Shown in pieces: positions 1-12,000 of a stretch of DNA of 46,870 nt. Position numbers and translations under genes: made by a program. Under the pieces are notes generated by a model. The model made no database searches. It saw nothing but the letters and a program-made list of their open reading frames with translations, and was not told where the DNA came from. The DNA is from a virus. The first letter of the stretch is position 1, and each line of letters starts with the position of its first letter. The stretch lies in the IMG/VR virus record IMGVR_UViG_3300020205_001735, positions 1 to 46,870 of that record. One strand, written 5' to 3'.

Positions 1-3000
1 CCATATACATCCATTGCTTACCTTCTTCAGTTTGTTGAGTCCACTCGTAAATATCATACAGGGTAACTTGCTCCCTGCCTTTGTCTCGAACATCTTTAAC
101 AAAGTCAGCGGCTGTATTAACCAACATTCCAATAATAGGCTCTAGGTTAGCAGATATCTGCAAAGCAATATCGTCCTTTTCAGAAGGCAAACTATAGAAG
201 TCGATAGGGTCTACAAAGTATAACTCTCTCATCGTGTCCTCAATAAATCTTCTTTGTCTTCTATCTTCACTAATAGTATAGGCGGCATCCAAAAGAAGAG
301 ATCCGACAACCTTACCACCTGCCGCGTACTTCCCTCCAAATAAAGTTGCACCAACTTGTTTTGCTGAGAATATAGCGAGGTCTACCCATCCTTCGGGAGT
401 TTTTAGAGAGTTTAATGTTTCCTCAGCCTCTTCCTTCTCATCATCGTCACCGAAGTTTAAATTAGCCACAGCCTTTCCAATAACCATCAACACAGGATAC
501 AAAGCTAGTCTGCTGTAAGCACCTAAGGACTGAGTCAAACCATCTTTTATTTCACCCCTTGTAACAACTTTGCGTAAACCTCCTATAAGGTTGTCAGCGT
601 CATGGTTAATGAATCCAGAGAACATACCTACGAAAGGAGCTGCCGGTGAATCTGCTGATATCCTAGCTTTTTTAACAAATGGAAACCATTCGATGAATTG
701 CCTTTGCTCCGCTTTGTTACCACCCTTCATAATTCTTCTCATTCTGAAGTCAGCGTCTGAGGCGGCTTTATTCATTTCATCGTAATACTTCCCTTTTTCT
801 TTTACGAAATGTTTTTCATAGTTAAACTTCTCTCCTGTATTATTTTGAAATTCTCTTTCAAACTGAGATTTCCACTCCCCTTTTCTCATAAACCCAGTAA
901 TGTTATTGAGGAACTTGTTAATCAAACCGAAATTACTTTCTCTGTCTAAATAACCATCAACACCTTTCTTTCCACTAATTTTAACTTTCTTCTCTAAACC
1001 AGTAAACTGAACTGAAGAATCAAACTCAGATAACAACTTGTCCGTCTCTTGTTTTTCTTTTGGACTGAATGGCAATGTTAAAGACTTAGAGCTTCTGTTG
1101 CCCACAGCGTAAGCAATAAGGTTGGTTGTAAATTCAACCGGTGTTCTTACAATACCAATCAAAGCGTCAACAAAAAACTTACCCATTAACTTGGATAATC
1201 CAATTGTACTCTCTGACTTCTCTAATGCAAATGGTGCTATTGTATCACTTAATTGTTTTAAGTTATTCAGCATAACAACCTCGTCTGAACTAGCATTTTC
1301 TTGAGCGTTAGAGAAAACTTCCTTCACATATCTTTTAGCCTCAGTCAGGTAGTAATCTCTCAAACCTTCGTTAACATTTGTCATCACGAGTCTGTCTACG
1401 TTGTAGCGAATAGCCTCTACAGGAACTTGAAGAACACGTTGGTAAGATGCTCCTGATCTTATCGCTGCACCTACATTTTTATTGTAGCTAATGTCTGTAG
1501 ATGTTAACGCTGCCTTTCCTGTGCCTATAGATTGTCTTGGCATATAGTAAGGGTTCAACTCATGCTGTTGGTTACGCATACCGCTTGCGCTGTTGATATA
1601 CTCACCAGCCTCTTGTAAGGTGCTTCTTACTACGTTATAATATTCCAATTGGCCGCTTGTAAGAATAGATGTCGGATCAGATTCAAACGCTTCTAGCACA
1701 GCCATGTGGTCAAGTCCTCCCTTTCCGTCAGGGAACATTTGCTTCAAATCGTTGTACACATTGTTTACAATATCCAGCTCGTTGACATCCTCGTTCTGCA
1801 TTTTATTTCTTTCCGTTGCACTAAGCATCTGCTTGCCTAACCAATCGTTAACAGTTTTCTTCTTCTGTTTAGCGTTCCACGCGTTGTCGAGGACGTGTCC
1901 AATAACACCAATCATAACTCTGTCGTAAGCGTCTTTTGAAACTTTTAAAGTCCCATCAGACACTAGAGTTCCATCGGTAGTTAACTTGAACTTTTCAATC
2001 TTCGTTCTGTTGATAAGTTTCCCGATACCAGGAGCATTTTTTAAAATATTTCGGCTTCTTAAACTTTCAACTTTCTTTTGGTAGTTCTTTAAAATTCGTT
2101 GAGAGTCTTTCTCCCACCCGTTGATTGCTCTTACGATAGGGTCTACTAAATGCTTTCTAAAAGCACCGTTCTCTTTCATTCCTAGGCGAGACTCCCAGAA
2201 TACAACGCTCTTTCCTAGAGTGTCTCTCATCATCTTGATGTATCCGTTCTTAGGGTTTGAGTATTTGTTACGAACCTTTTTAGACTGCTCAACTAAACTT
2301 TTACCAACCTCGTTGCCTCTGATTTCTGCACGATCCAATAAGGTTCTTAAATTCTTCTCGTCAACAAACCCTGCCTCAGCAATTTGAGAAACAACTTGGT
2401 TTAAAAGGTCAAGGTCTTCAAGACTTAACGTCATTAAGTTATTAGGTGTTGCTCTCTTCAGTTGATCAATCAATTTTTTTTGATTCTCTGTAAATGTATT
2501 AGGGGAGTTATTCAACCAGTCATCTATTGAATCTATTAATCCGTAACCACCATTGTCTGTGATGCCGTTTACTAGCATCTTCTTCAAGTCATCTATTTGG
2601 TCCTGGAACTGGGGTGCATAAGTGTCTGTAACAGCAGACCCTTCTATAACTTGATTTTTAGCACTATCGTACTGAGCTTCAGATATAACGCCTGTGTCAA
2701 GTAAGGTATTCAACGCTCTCATGTACTTACCCACCTCTCTCTTGAAGCTTTTGTATTCATCGAAGTCATTTATAGTCTTGCCTTGGACGAGTAACTTGTC
2801 TACAGCGTCTTGCCACTTTTGTATAGTGTCAGCAAGGTCAATAGGGTTCGGTTGGTTCTGTTGATTGATGTCATACATCTCATCAAACAAGTTCATCATC
2901 TTGCCAATCTTTGGTACTCTGTCGCTAGTTAACTCACGAAGAGCGTCTAAGTATTCAATCATGGTGTCCATGTCAAAAGCTAGGTCTCCATCCGCTGTGA

Positions 3001-6000
3001 ACATATCAAACTTAGCAAACATCTTCATGTTAGATGTGTACTGATACCCAACCTTGTTCAACACCTTCTTCTGAAGTTTTTTGATTTCGTTTAATCCTTC
3101 AGCGAGTCTTCTGTTAGCAATTATCTTATCTAAGTAAGAAACAAAGGCGTCTAATTGTTTTTGGTTAGAGATGGTAGCGGCTCTACGAGCAATAGACTTT
3201 AACGTAGCAGGAGAAACTGTTCCCTTCTTACCAAATTCATTATCTATTACATCTTTAATGTAGTCTGAAACCAAAGCACCTAAACCTCTTTGTTCTGTTC
3301 TTCCTGCTTTGAGTCCTTTAAAGTAACCGATAAACTCTCCGACTTTTTTACCCATAGACTTTCCAGTCTTCTCACCTGCAAGTCTTGCAACCCCAGCCTC
3401 AAACCGAATGTTGTAACCAAGCTCCTTGATTCGGTCTTGTAACTCTTGTTTAGTTATCTTACCATCTTCAAGTTTTTTATTCAGAGCGTCAATTGTCTTT
3501 TGAGCTTGTTCTTTAGCTTGATCTACACCTTCTTTCTTACCTTCCTTACGACCTTCAAGAGCTGCTTTAATTTCAGATTTAACTCTTTCTAAGAGAAGTT
3601 TACGTTCGCTAATGGTAATCTTTGGTGAAGCGGATTCTAAATCTCTTTCGGTCTTTGCCTTAATCTGCTTTACTTTATTATTGATAGCCTCCTTAACTCC
3701 AGGTTGGGCTAAGTATCTATCAGCAGACTCCTGATCACCATTGGTCATCTCAAGGACAGCTTTATTAACTGCCTCAGATTGGGTAATACCTTCGACATCC
3801 ATGATAGATTTAGCGTTTCCTGCAATGGTGAAGGCAACGATAGTTTCAGGATCATTAAGTGTAGGACCTTCTGTTTTCTCTTTCTTTTCTGTCTTAGGCT
3901 TCTCTTCTTTTTTATTAGTAGAGATAGGCTCTGTCTTTTCTGATGGAGGTGTTACTTTGCGCGGACCTTCCTCTGCACTATTCTCCAAAACAAGCGCAAC
4001 CTCTTCTGTTGCCTCTTCAATAGTAGAACCATTTTCAATAGCGTCAGAGAAAGCGGTGATTGCCTCGGCAACAACTTCAGGTGCTACCTCTGGAACTCCA
4101 ACCTCTTCAACGGTTGTGTTGCCAGTCTGTACATCGTCAGCCATATTCACAAGCTCCTCTTTTGTTTTAGCAAACTTGGTTTGAGACGGTGCTGTGTACT
4201 GAGGATTTCTCGGGTCTTCAAAGTCTTCGAAGTAAGATATCTTACCACGAGCATAAGCTTTGAATCCCATTACAGTAACTTCCTCTGCCGACTTAACTGC
4301 TCTTCCTTCCGAATCGACAAACAAGTGTTCACGATTAGGATTAAACGAGAGTTCAATACCATCAAAATTAGGTTCAGCATCTATTACTCGACCAACAGCC
4401 ATAGCCATCACTCCTTTCGCACGACCTTCAGCAATCTTATTTCTCTCGCTCTGACTTACGTTAAAGTTTACATTAGAGAGTGTGATGTTACCTCTCTGTC
4501 CAATTGCCTCTCCTTTTGAAGCGTTTGGATTTTCTTTTTGAGGCTTACCCTTATCAAATGTGTGGTGAATAGTAAGTACAGGATAACCCAATGATCGAGA
4601 TGCGTTAATGTTTATTCGAGAACCCACTAACATCCCTGGCTCAATCTTAATATTTTTTGCTTCTGTCTGACGAGTGGTTGCATCCATTTTAGGGACATCA
4701 TTTTTAACCTGCTCGTTAGATACAAATGGAACATCCTCCTTAGTTCTTCTTTGGTATAGAGGACTTTCTTCTGCGTCAATATCAATTTGAGCCTTAGCAA
4801 CTACACCTGTTTTCTTTCCTTCTACAAAGTTTTTAAATCCTTCCACATCTTTTTTAGAACCTAAGATGTGAACCTGGGCGTTGGAATCAACAGCCAATTG
4901 ATCAAATTCAGGAGTTGTCTCGTTAAACTTTTGATACGCAGGTAATCCATTCTCATCAACAGGGCCTACATATTCACTTATGTGTGTAATTCCTGTGCCA
5001 TCTGTTTTAAAGTCAACATGATTGTCTTTATCAAGTCCTTTGTAACTAATTAAAGCATCAGCACCATTAGTTACTTCAGAGACTGTTAAATTATTTGGAG
5101 TAATATACCCTCTTTGCGTAATTGAATTTATATCAGTTACATGGAATTTTCTAACATCTAGGATTGCAGCTAAAATTTTACCTACTCCACCCTTTGTATA
5201 GTCAGCAGCTTTCTTTTTGTTAGGTGTCCAATAGATTCCAATTCCTAAATTTTTTGCTCCTGTACCTTTTTTAGGATCGATGTCTTCCGATTCAATCATA
5301 TTTGGATCAGAACTTCCTCTGTAGAATATATCCTTCAATAAACTTTTCGGGAAAATATTCATAAGATAATCCGCATATTCCTTAACTGTTCCAATAGTGG
5401 ATAGCTTTGGATTGTCTTTGAATACCGTTTCTATATCGTCATCCAATTGAGCCTTTGTCTTAACACCTGGTTTTGTTTTAAATTTAGCCTTTTGAAGTTT
5501 CTCACTAGCACCTTCTTGAGGAACAAAACCTTCACCTTTCGCTACTTTAGTTGCTACATCTGGCGTTTTATCTACTAACAATCCTTTTGGGCCGAAGTAT
5601 TCATTTTTAATTTTTGTTTTTTCAGCAGCTGATAATTCAGAGTATTCATTTTTACCAGGGAAAAACTTTTTCACCGCTTTATCTATCTCTTCTTTGTTTA
5701 AATTAATTGCCTTATCTGGCTTGGCAAAACGAACAAAATTTTGATTTACAGGATATAAAGCATCTAATCTGAAATGTTTTGTTCCAGGCAATTTAGCGTT
5801 AAACAATGGGTGCTTTATCCCTCTACTTTGCGTGTCATTTATTAAAGCCAATCTTTCTTCAGCAGGCAAAACATCTAACTCAAATCCTCCTACTAAAAAT
5901 CCACCTTTATCATTCAACATCATGTCTTCGTCTAATATAGTGTTGTCACCATATTCTTTTAAGAATTCATATATGTTGTAACCTGCGTTATTAAGCGCAA

Positions 6001-9000
6001 TTTTTGAGTATGTGGTGTTTTTGTTTGGTTTAACATCTTTGTTTTTTACAATCAAACCTTGACCTAATATTTTTCTTACATTGAAGGTAGTATCCAATAA
6101 ATACTCTTCAACTAAAGCATCAATGTCTGAATCTTTTTTAATTGACGAAAAGAATTTAATCAAGTTTTCTATTGACCCTCTACTTCTTTTTTCAGACAAT
6201 TCTTTTATCTGTTCTTTAGATGCCGCTATCTTTTCATTTTTAGTTAGTATCTTCTTATCTATTGTTTTGAGATTCCCCTCTAGTTTATTAGATAATTTTT
6301 TATCACCTTTGTTTTTTTGTATTTCAGCTAACTTTTCTTTTCTTTGTTTTTGTAAGTCTTGCAACTTGCCAGTTTCTTCCTTGACACTAGTATTTAAATC
6401 TGTAATACTTTTGTTGATTTTGTTTATCTCTTTTTTAAGGGATGTAGAGTTATTGATAAAATCTTTTATACTATCTATAGTTTTCTTGAATTCTGATTCA
6501 GATGATTTTCTGATTTCGGATAAACCACGAATAATGTATTTAGATCCGTAAGAGTTGTTAATAGTAGTATGAGGGTTTTGAACCATTATTAATACTAATA
6601 CTTTTCCTTCTCCATATGATTTTTCAGCCAATGTATATGTTGACTTAACGGTGCCAACACTAACACTTGCAAATCCAATTCCATCCTCTACATTGGTAGC
6701 GTTTGAAGCGAATCCAGGACCTCCTAAAATAGGATCTCCGTCTTTGTCAACACCATACCCGGTAGCATCACTTGTAATCATTATAACACGACCATTGTAC
6801 TCTTTAATCTTTTCCTCTAATGTATTTACAGGCAAGTCTGCTGTCTGTAATATTTCAATATTATTCGGAACTTGATAATCACCAATTTGGCTTTTTGTTT
6901 GTACAGGTTGTGCGACAAAAGTATTTGGATCTACCTCTACAGCTTCCGATGTTGAATAAGGCTCAGATTCTAATAATTCATTAAACGGACCGCTATCTAC
7001 AGTTTCTCCCCTTGAGATTTTCTTACCAAGAGTTTCAAAGAACTCTAATACTTCTTCCGCAGAAGATGTATCGCTGATTGGAGTTATGCCTAATGCCTTT
7101 AATTGAGGATTGCTTAAAATAAAGTTATTGATGAACTCAGCAATCTTTTGAAGTATGCTCTTGTTCTCGGGTTTATTTACATCCAATTCAGCAACAAGAC
7201 CTGCAAGTTCGGATAGATACTCCTCTGCTCGATCTTCGCTAGTAAAGCCTTTTTCATCAGTATATTTTTCAGCAAGTTTTTCAGCCTCAGCACCCCATGT
7301 AGTTTCTACTTCGTTACCATCTTTATCTTTGATGATCATCTTTCTATCCTTGGCAATGTCCTTCAACTTATCCTTAAAGTTGCTAAATACTTTTCCGTCT
7401 CCCTTAAACATTTTAAGGAGGGCAGCGTGAGTAACCTCGTGAGCAATTGTTCTTGCGTTAGCTCTATTTAAGTTAATGTGTACAGCACCTTGGATGTTTC
7501 CGTCCGCTGAAGGTTTGTATACGAACTGACCACGACTATTCACAGTACCGCCCAAAGTGTTCATGGCGTTGTTGTACGACTCATCGCTCTCGTGGAGGAC
7601 GATGTTCATATTAGGGAAGAGAGACTTGAGTGCCTTAACTGCACGAGATGCTTGGGCAACGATCTTACCCTTCTTTGGATCTTGGGCAGTTCTTTTCTGC
7701 AATTCATTCATAGACTGAGATCCGGCAACTATGCCCATGTTTTCAGTCTCTTTGATAGCAGTATCAAACTCTTCGTCTGTAGGCTCTTTCTGTACTTCCT
7801 CTTGTTGAGTTTGTTCTTGAACAGGTTGCGTAACTCGACTCTCTACATTGTAACCAAGTTTTGCTAACTCTTGTTTAGCATTCTCGATGGCGGCATCTTT
7901 TTTAGATTGACCACCTCTTTTAGGAGCGTTGATAGTAAGAGTTCCGTCCTCGTTTAAATTGATAACGGTGCCTGTTGATTGCTGAACCTGATCGATATCT
8001 GTCTGCATCGCCTGTGGTTCTTTCTGTTCCTTTGGCGTTGCTATAATTTCTTCCTTCCCACCTTCTTGGGTAGTATCTTTCCCTTCGAGGACTGGTTCCA
8101 CTCCTTTACGTTCACTCCCTGCTTCTCCAGTTTCTTGCGGTTGGCGTTGAAGAACTTCTCCTGTGCCTGGCTCTTGTATGGCATTTTCTTGTGTTTTAGT
8201 ATTTGTTTTTTCAATTAATTCAACAATCTTAGGAGTGTTCTCAGTCTGTTCCTCTGTTGTGGTATACTCATCAAATTGCATTCCCGAGACCTTGCCTTCG
8301 GCATTAACTTGAAATGCTGTTACCCCCAATTCTTTTAATTGATTATTCAATTCATTTCTTTGGTCCACTCTCTCTTGAGAAACTTCAAATAGTTTATTTA
8401 ACTCTTCTTGAGTACCCTTGATATCTTCTTGTAATTTAATATCTGTTATCCCTTTTGTTTGAAGAGACTTATCAGCGTTCATCATTTCTGTAAGGTTGAT
8501 GTTAGCGTTTAATATTTCTCCTTTCGCTACATCATCAAACTCTTGGAACTTAGGATTAGATGCCATTTCATCGTATCTATCCTTAATATTTTTAACTTGT
8601 TTATACGCATCAGATTCTTTAAACCCTTCATTTTCCGCGCTTACTATACTAACCGCCTCATCAAAGTTTTGAGCAATAGATAATTGAGCTTGTTTACCTA
8701 CAAGGTTGGTGCTTTTTTCTTGAATTAATGTTTTTAAAACACTACCTCCTGAGGTAAATACTCCTGTTATACCACCTAAACCAACAGTAGTAAAAAAATC
8801 TTTTGTGGTAGAACCAAAATTACCTGTTTTAGGGTCTATAAATTCATTTTCTCTAACACCAGCCGCTGACATTACTCCTTGTTCAACTATAAACGTACCA
8901 CCCTCTTCACTACCCTCTTGAGCAAATCCTGTGCCTACATTAACAATAGACTTTCCAGTTGTTTTCCAAAATCCATTTAATAATTGCTTTGTGATTTGTT

Positions 9001-12000
9001 GGGGAGACAGGCCATTTTTAATACCTTCTGAAACTATTTTTTGAACAGCACTTTTCATAGCGAGTCTTTCAAACTCAGGTAGTTCAGGAAACAAGCTCTC
9101 CATCCATGATGTTGCTGCTCCTAGCATAGAGCCGCCAAGTAAGGCTATTGCTGGATCATATCCAGCATCTTCAAATTCTTTTGTGTAGTTACCTACAGCT
9201 AAAGTGGTGAAAAATGCAGTTGTTTGACTTGTTAATGTTGTTTTAGCGGCTGCTTTTAAACCTTGAGTTTTTGCAATTTGAAAAAAACCTCCGCTACCAC
9301 CACCTGCCCAAGATGCGAGTATATAAGGTGCTATACTTCCTAAAGACCCTACAAGCCATTTAGCCCCCCATTCTTCGTAAGCTGGATTAACTGTCTCACG
9401 ACCAATCCTTTCCATTTTATTTCCATACATAACTTTTGTGTTGTCCACAGCAGTCCATGTATTAGGATCATCACTCAAAAAAGTTTCACCAGGCACTACA
9501 AAAGAAGATAAATATTCTCCTGTTAGTAAAGTACTTCCACCCATGTTTTTTACAGTTCCCCAAGCACCTTTACCAAACGCTTCAACCCAAGTATCATTTT
9601 CAGCTTCTATTTTTTCAGCAGTTTCTACATTGTCTTCATATGTGTTCAACATGGTAAATTCACCTAGTTCTCCCCTATCTTTTCTTGCTCCTGTCACCCA
9701 CGAGTATGGTCTTCCTGTCTTTGGGTCAATGGTCATTTCTCTATTTAAGTCATAACCCTCAATAAGTTCTAGTGTTGGAGATAGATCTTGTAATAATTTA
9801 ACGTCTTTGTCAGATCCGAATCTACTTAATTCGCTATCAATGGTAATCATCTCATTGTAAGCGTCTCTCGTCTCATCTGAATACTTTTGTACAACCTCAA
9901 GTACAGGACTAAACTCATTCATCTTCAACTTAACTTCTTCTCTCTTTTGAAGAAGAGCCTCAACTTCACCTCTTATTTTTTCTCCTGCCGCAAAATCAGC
10001 CTCGTCTTTAAAAACTTTTTGGCCATTCTCCTCAACCAACATTGCGTTGTATTGATTAGTCTTCTCTTCAATTTGCTTGTCAATAGCAGTCATTTCAGTC
10101 ACAACAGCTTTTGCACCTTTCACAGAGTTTTTTACAGCAGCGTCATCTGGAATATTGTTTCTTTTTTTAGACTCTTCTACTTTACTAGCAAGTTCTTTTT
10201 TCCTTCCGTTTAATGTTCTAGCGTCATTAGAAATACCCTTCTCTTGTAAGTTCATAGAACTCATCCCTGCTAATGACTTATAATACCCTGTATATTCGCT
10301 ATTAGCGTATTCAATCATATTTCTAGCAAACCTTGCATTTGCTATATTAACATCAGCACTATAATTTTCCTCTGCTGTTTTTGTCAATCCATATATCCCA
10401 GCCTCATCTTCATATCCTGTAGCGTAATCAGAAATACCTGCTGATTCTAAACCTTGGTTCTTAATCTTTCTTAACCTCTCCACGTCCTCATATCTGAACT
10501 TAGGATTTCCTTTCTCAATCTGGTTCATAATAGCAAGTTCCGCTAAATGAAATTGAGCATCCCTTTTTGCCATATTATACAATCTTTCCGCTTCTGCTCT
10601 TTTAGCTTCATTGAATTTTTTTGTGTACTCTTCCCTTGTCTCTTCAGCAAATGGACTTAACTCCTTTTCAAATCCTTTAGCTTGAAGACCGTCTGCTATT
10701 ATTTTAGGATTGAAATCCTTTAGGTAGTCAAGTTCTATCTTAGCAAGAATTTGCTCTTTGTTCCCATCTAAAAGTAATTCGCTAATAGGAATTTGGTATT
10801 TCTCTAAGATGTCATTTGTCCAACTGCTGTTGTAAGGAGAGTTTCTAAATGACTCGTCTGCCTTTGTTACATAAGTAGTATTTGCAACAGCTTGTTCTGC
10901 AATTCTATACGTCTCAATATCCTCTTGTCTTTTTCTTGCTCTTTCTTTTAAATACTCACTTGCTCTTATTGTAGCGGCCTCAACATCACTAACTTTTTCT
11001 TTGGTATAGTCAACTACCTTCTCGAAAAAAGTTCTATCTTTTTCTTCCCCTTCTTTAATTTCTATTTGAGGATAAAATAATGTAGGGCTTCTATTTGTTT
11101 TTTCTAAATGTGCGTTGTAATTAATATTTATATCTTCAGCAACCTCTTGGCCTCCTATTGTAGGCTTATAACCACTTACAGTTAAAGTCGCTCTTTTTAA
11201 ATCTTCCCAATCTTGATCATTTCCGTTGTAATCATCAAAACCCATACCCCCTTCTATTCTATTTGAAACCCACTCTCTGTAAGTAGCACTATCTATTGGG
11301 ACTTCTACTAATGTACCTCTAGACCCTGGGTCATTTTCTTTTTTCCAAATCATTTCAATAGTACCCTTTTCCGAGTTAGTCTTTATGCCGTATACTCTTG
11401 TTTTTCTTAGGTCTTCATACGCCCCATCACGACTTGTAAATTCTATTCCTGTCTCGGCAGTAATTTGATTAGCGGTCTTTCGCTTCATCTTCTTTTCTTT
11501 CGGCTCTTTGTCTTTGTCTTTATCCGTATCTACATCTTCCTGAGCGTCCAAAGTATTTTCCACCTCATCTTCGTCCATAGAAAATGCAGCCGTCCCTAAA
11601 GCGATATCTTTAGACATAGCCATAAAGGGGTGGTCTGTTAATTTCTTCTTTAAGTTTTTGGCTAAATTGGTAATCTTAGAAACAGGATGGTCCGTATCAT
11701 CTTGTGTTGGAGCAACTTGATTTTGAATAGGGTCAACAACATTTTGGGTTTGATCGTTTGAGATAGGATTAACTCCCACAGCAGAAATAGGCATCTCAAT
11801 TTCGGGAGATTGAGTTGCTATCGAGAATTGATTTATATCAAGCTCGTTAATGTTAAGAGGCTCTTCTACAGGCTCAGTACCAACCGTCTGGATTGGCTCT
11901 GTAACTTCGCTTGGCTGCTCCGACTCCTGCTGAGATAGCGCAGCAGATTCGACCATAGACTCCTCTTTTTTTTTTAATCCCTCGTAAGCGTTTGTGTCAT

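Noticed and set aside
570-10283. Plus-strand open frames antisense to the giant gene, some over 100 codons
   Set aside because: They overlap a continuous, domain-bearing minus-strand frame and have Ser/Phe/Leu-rich shadow compositions with no recognisable domains.
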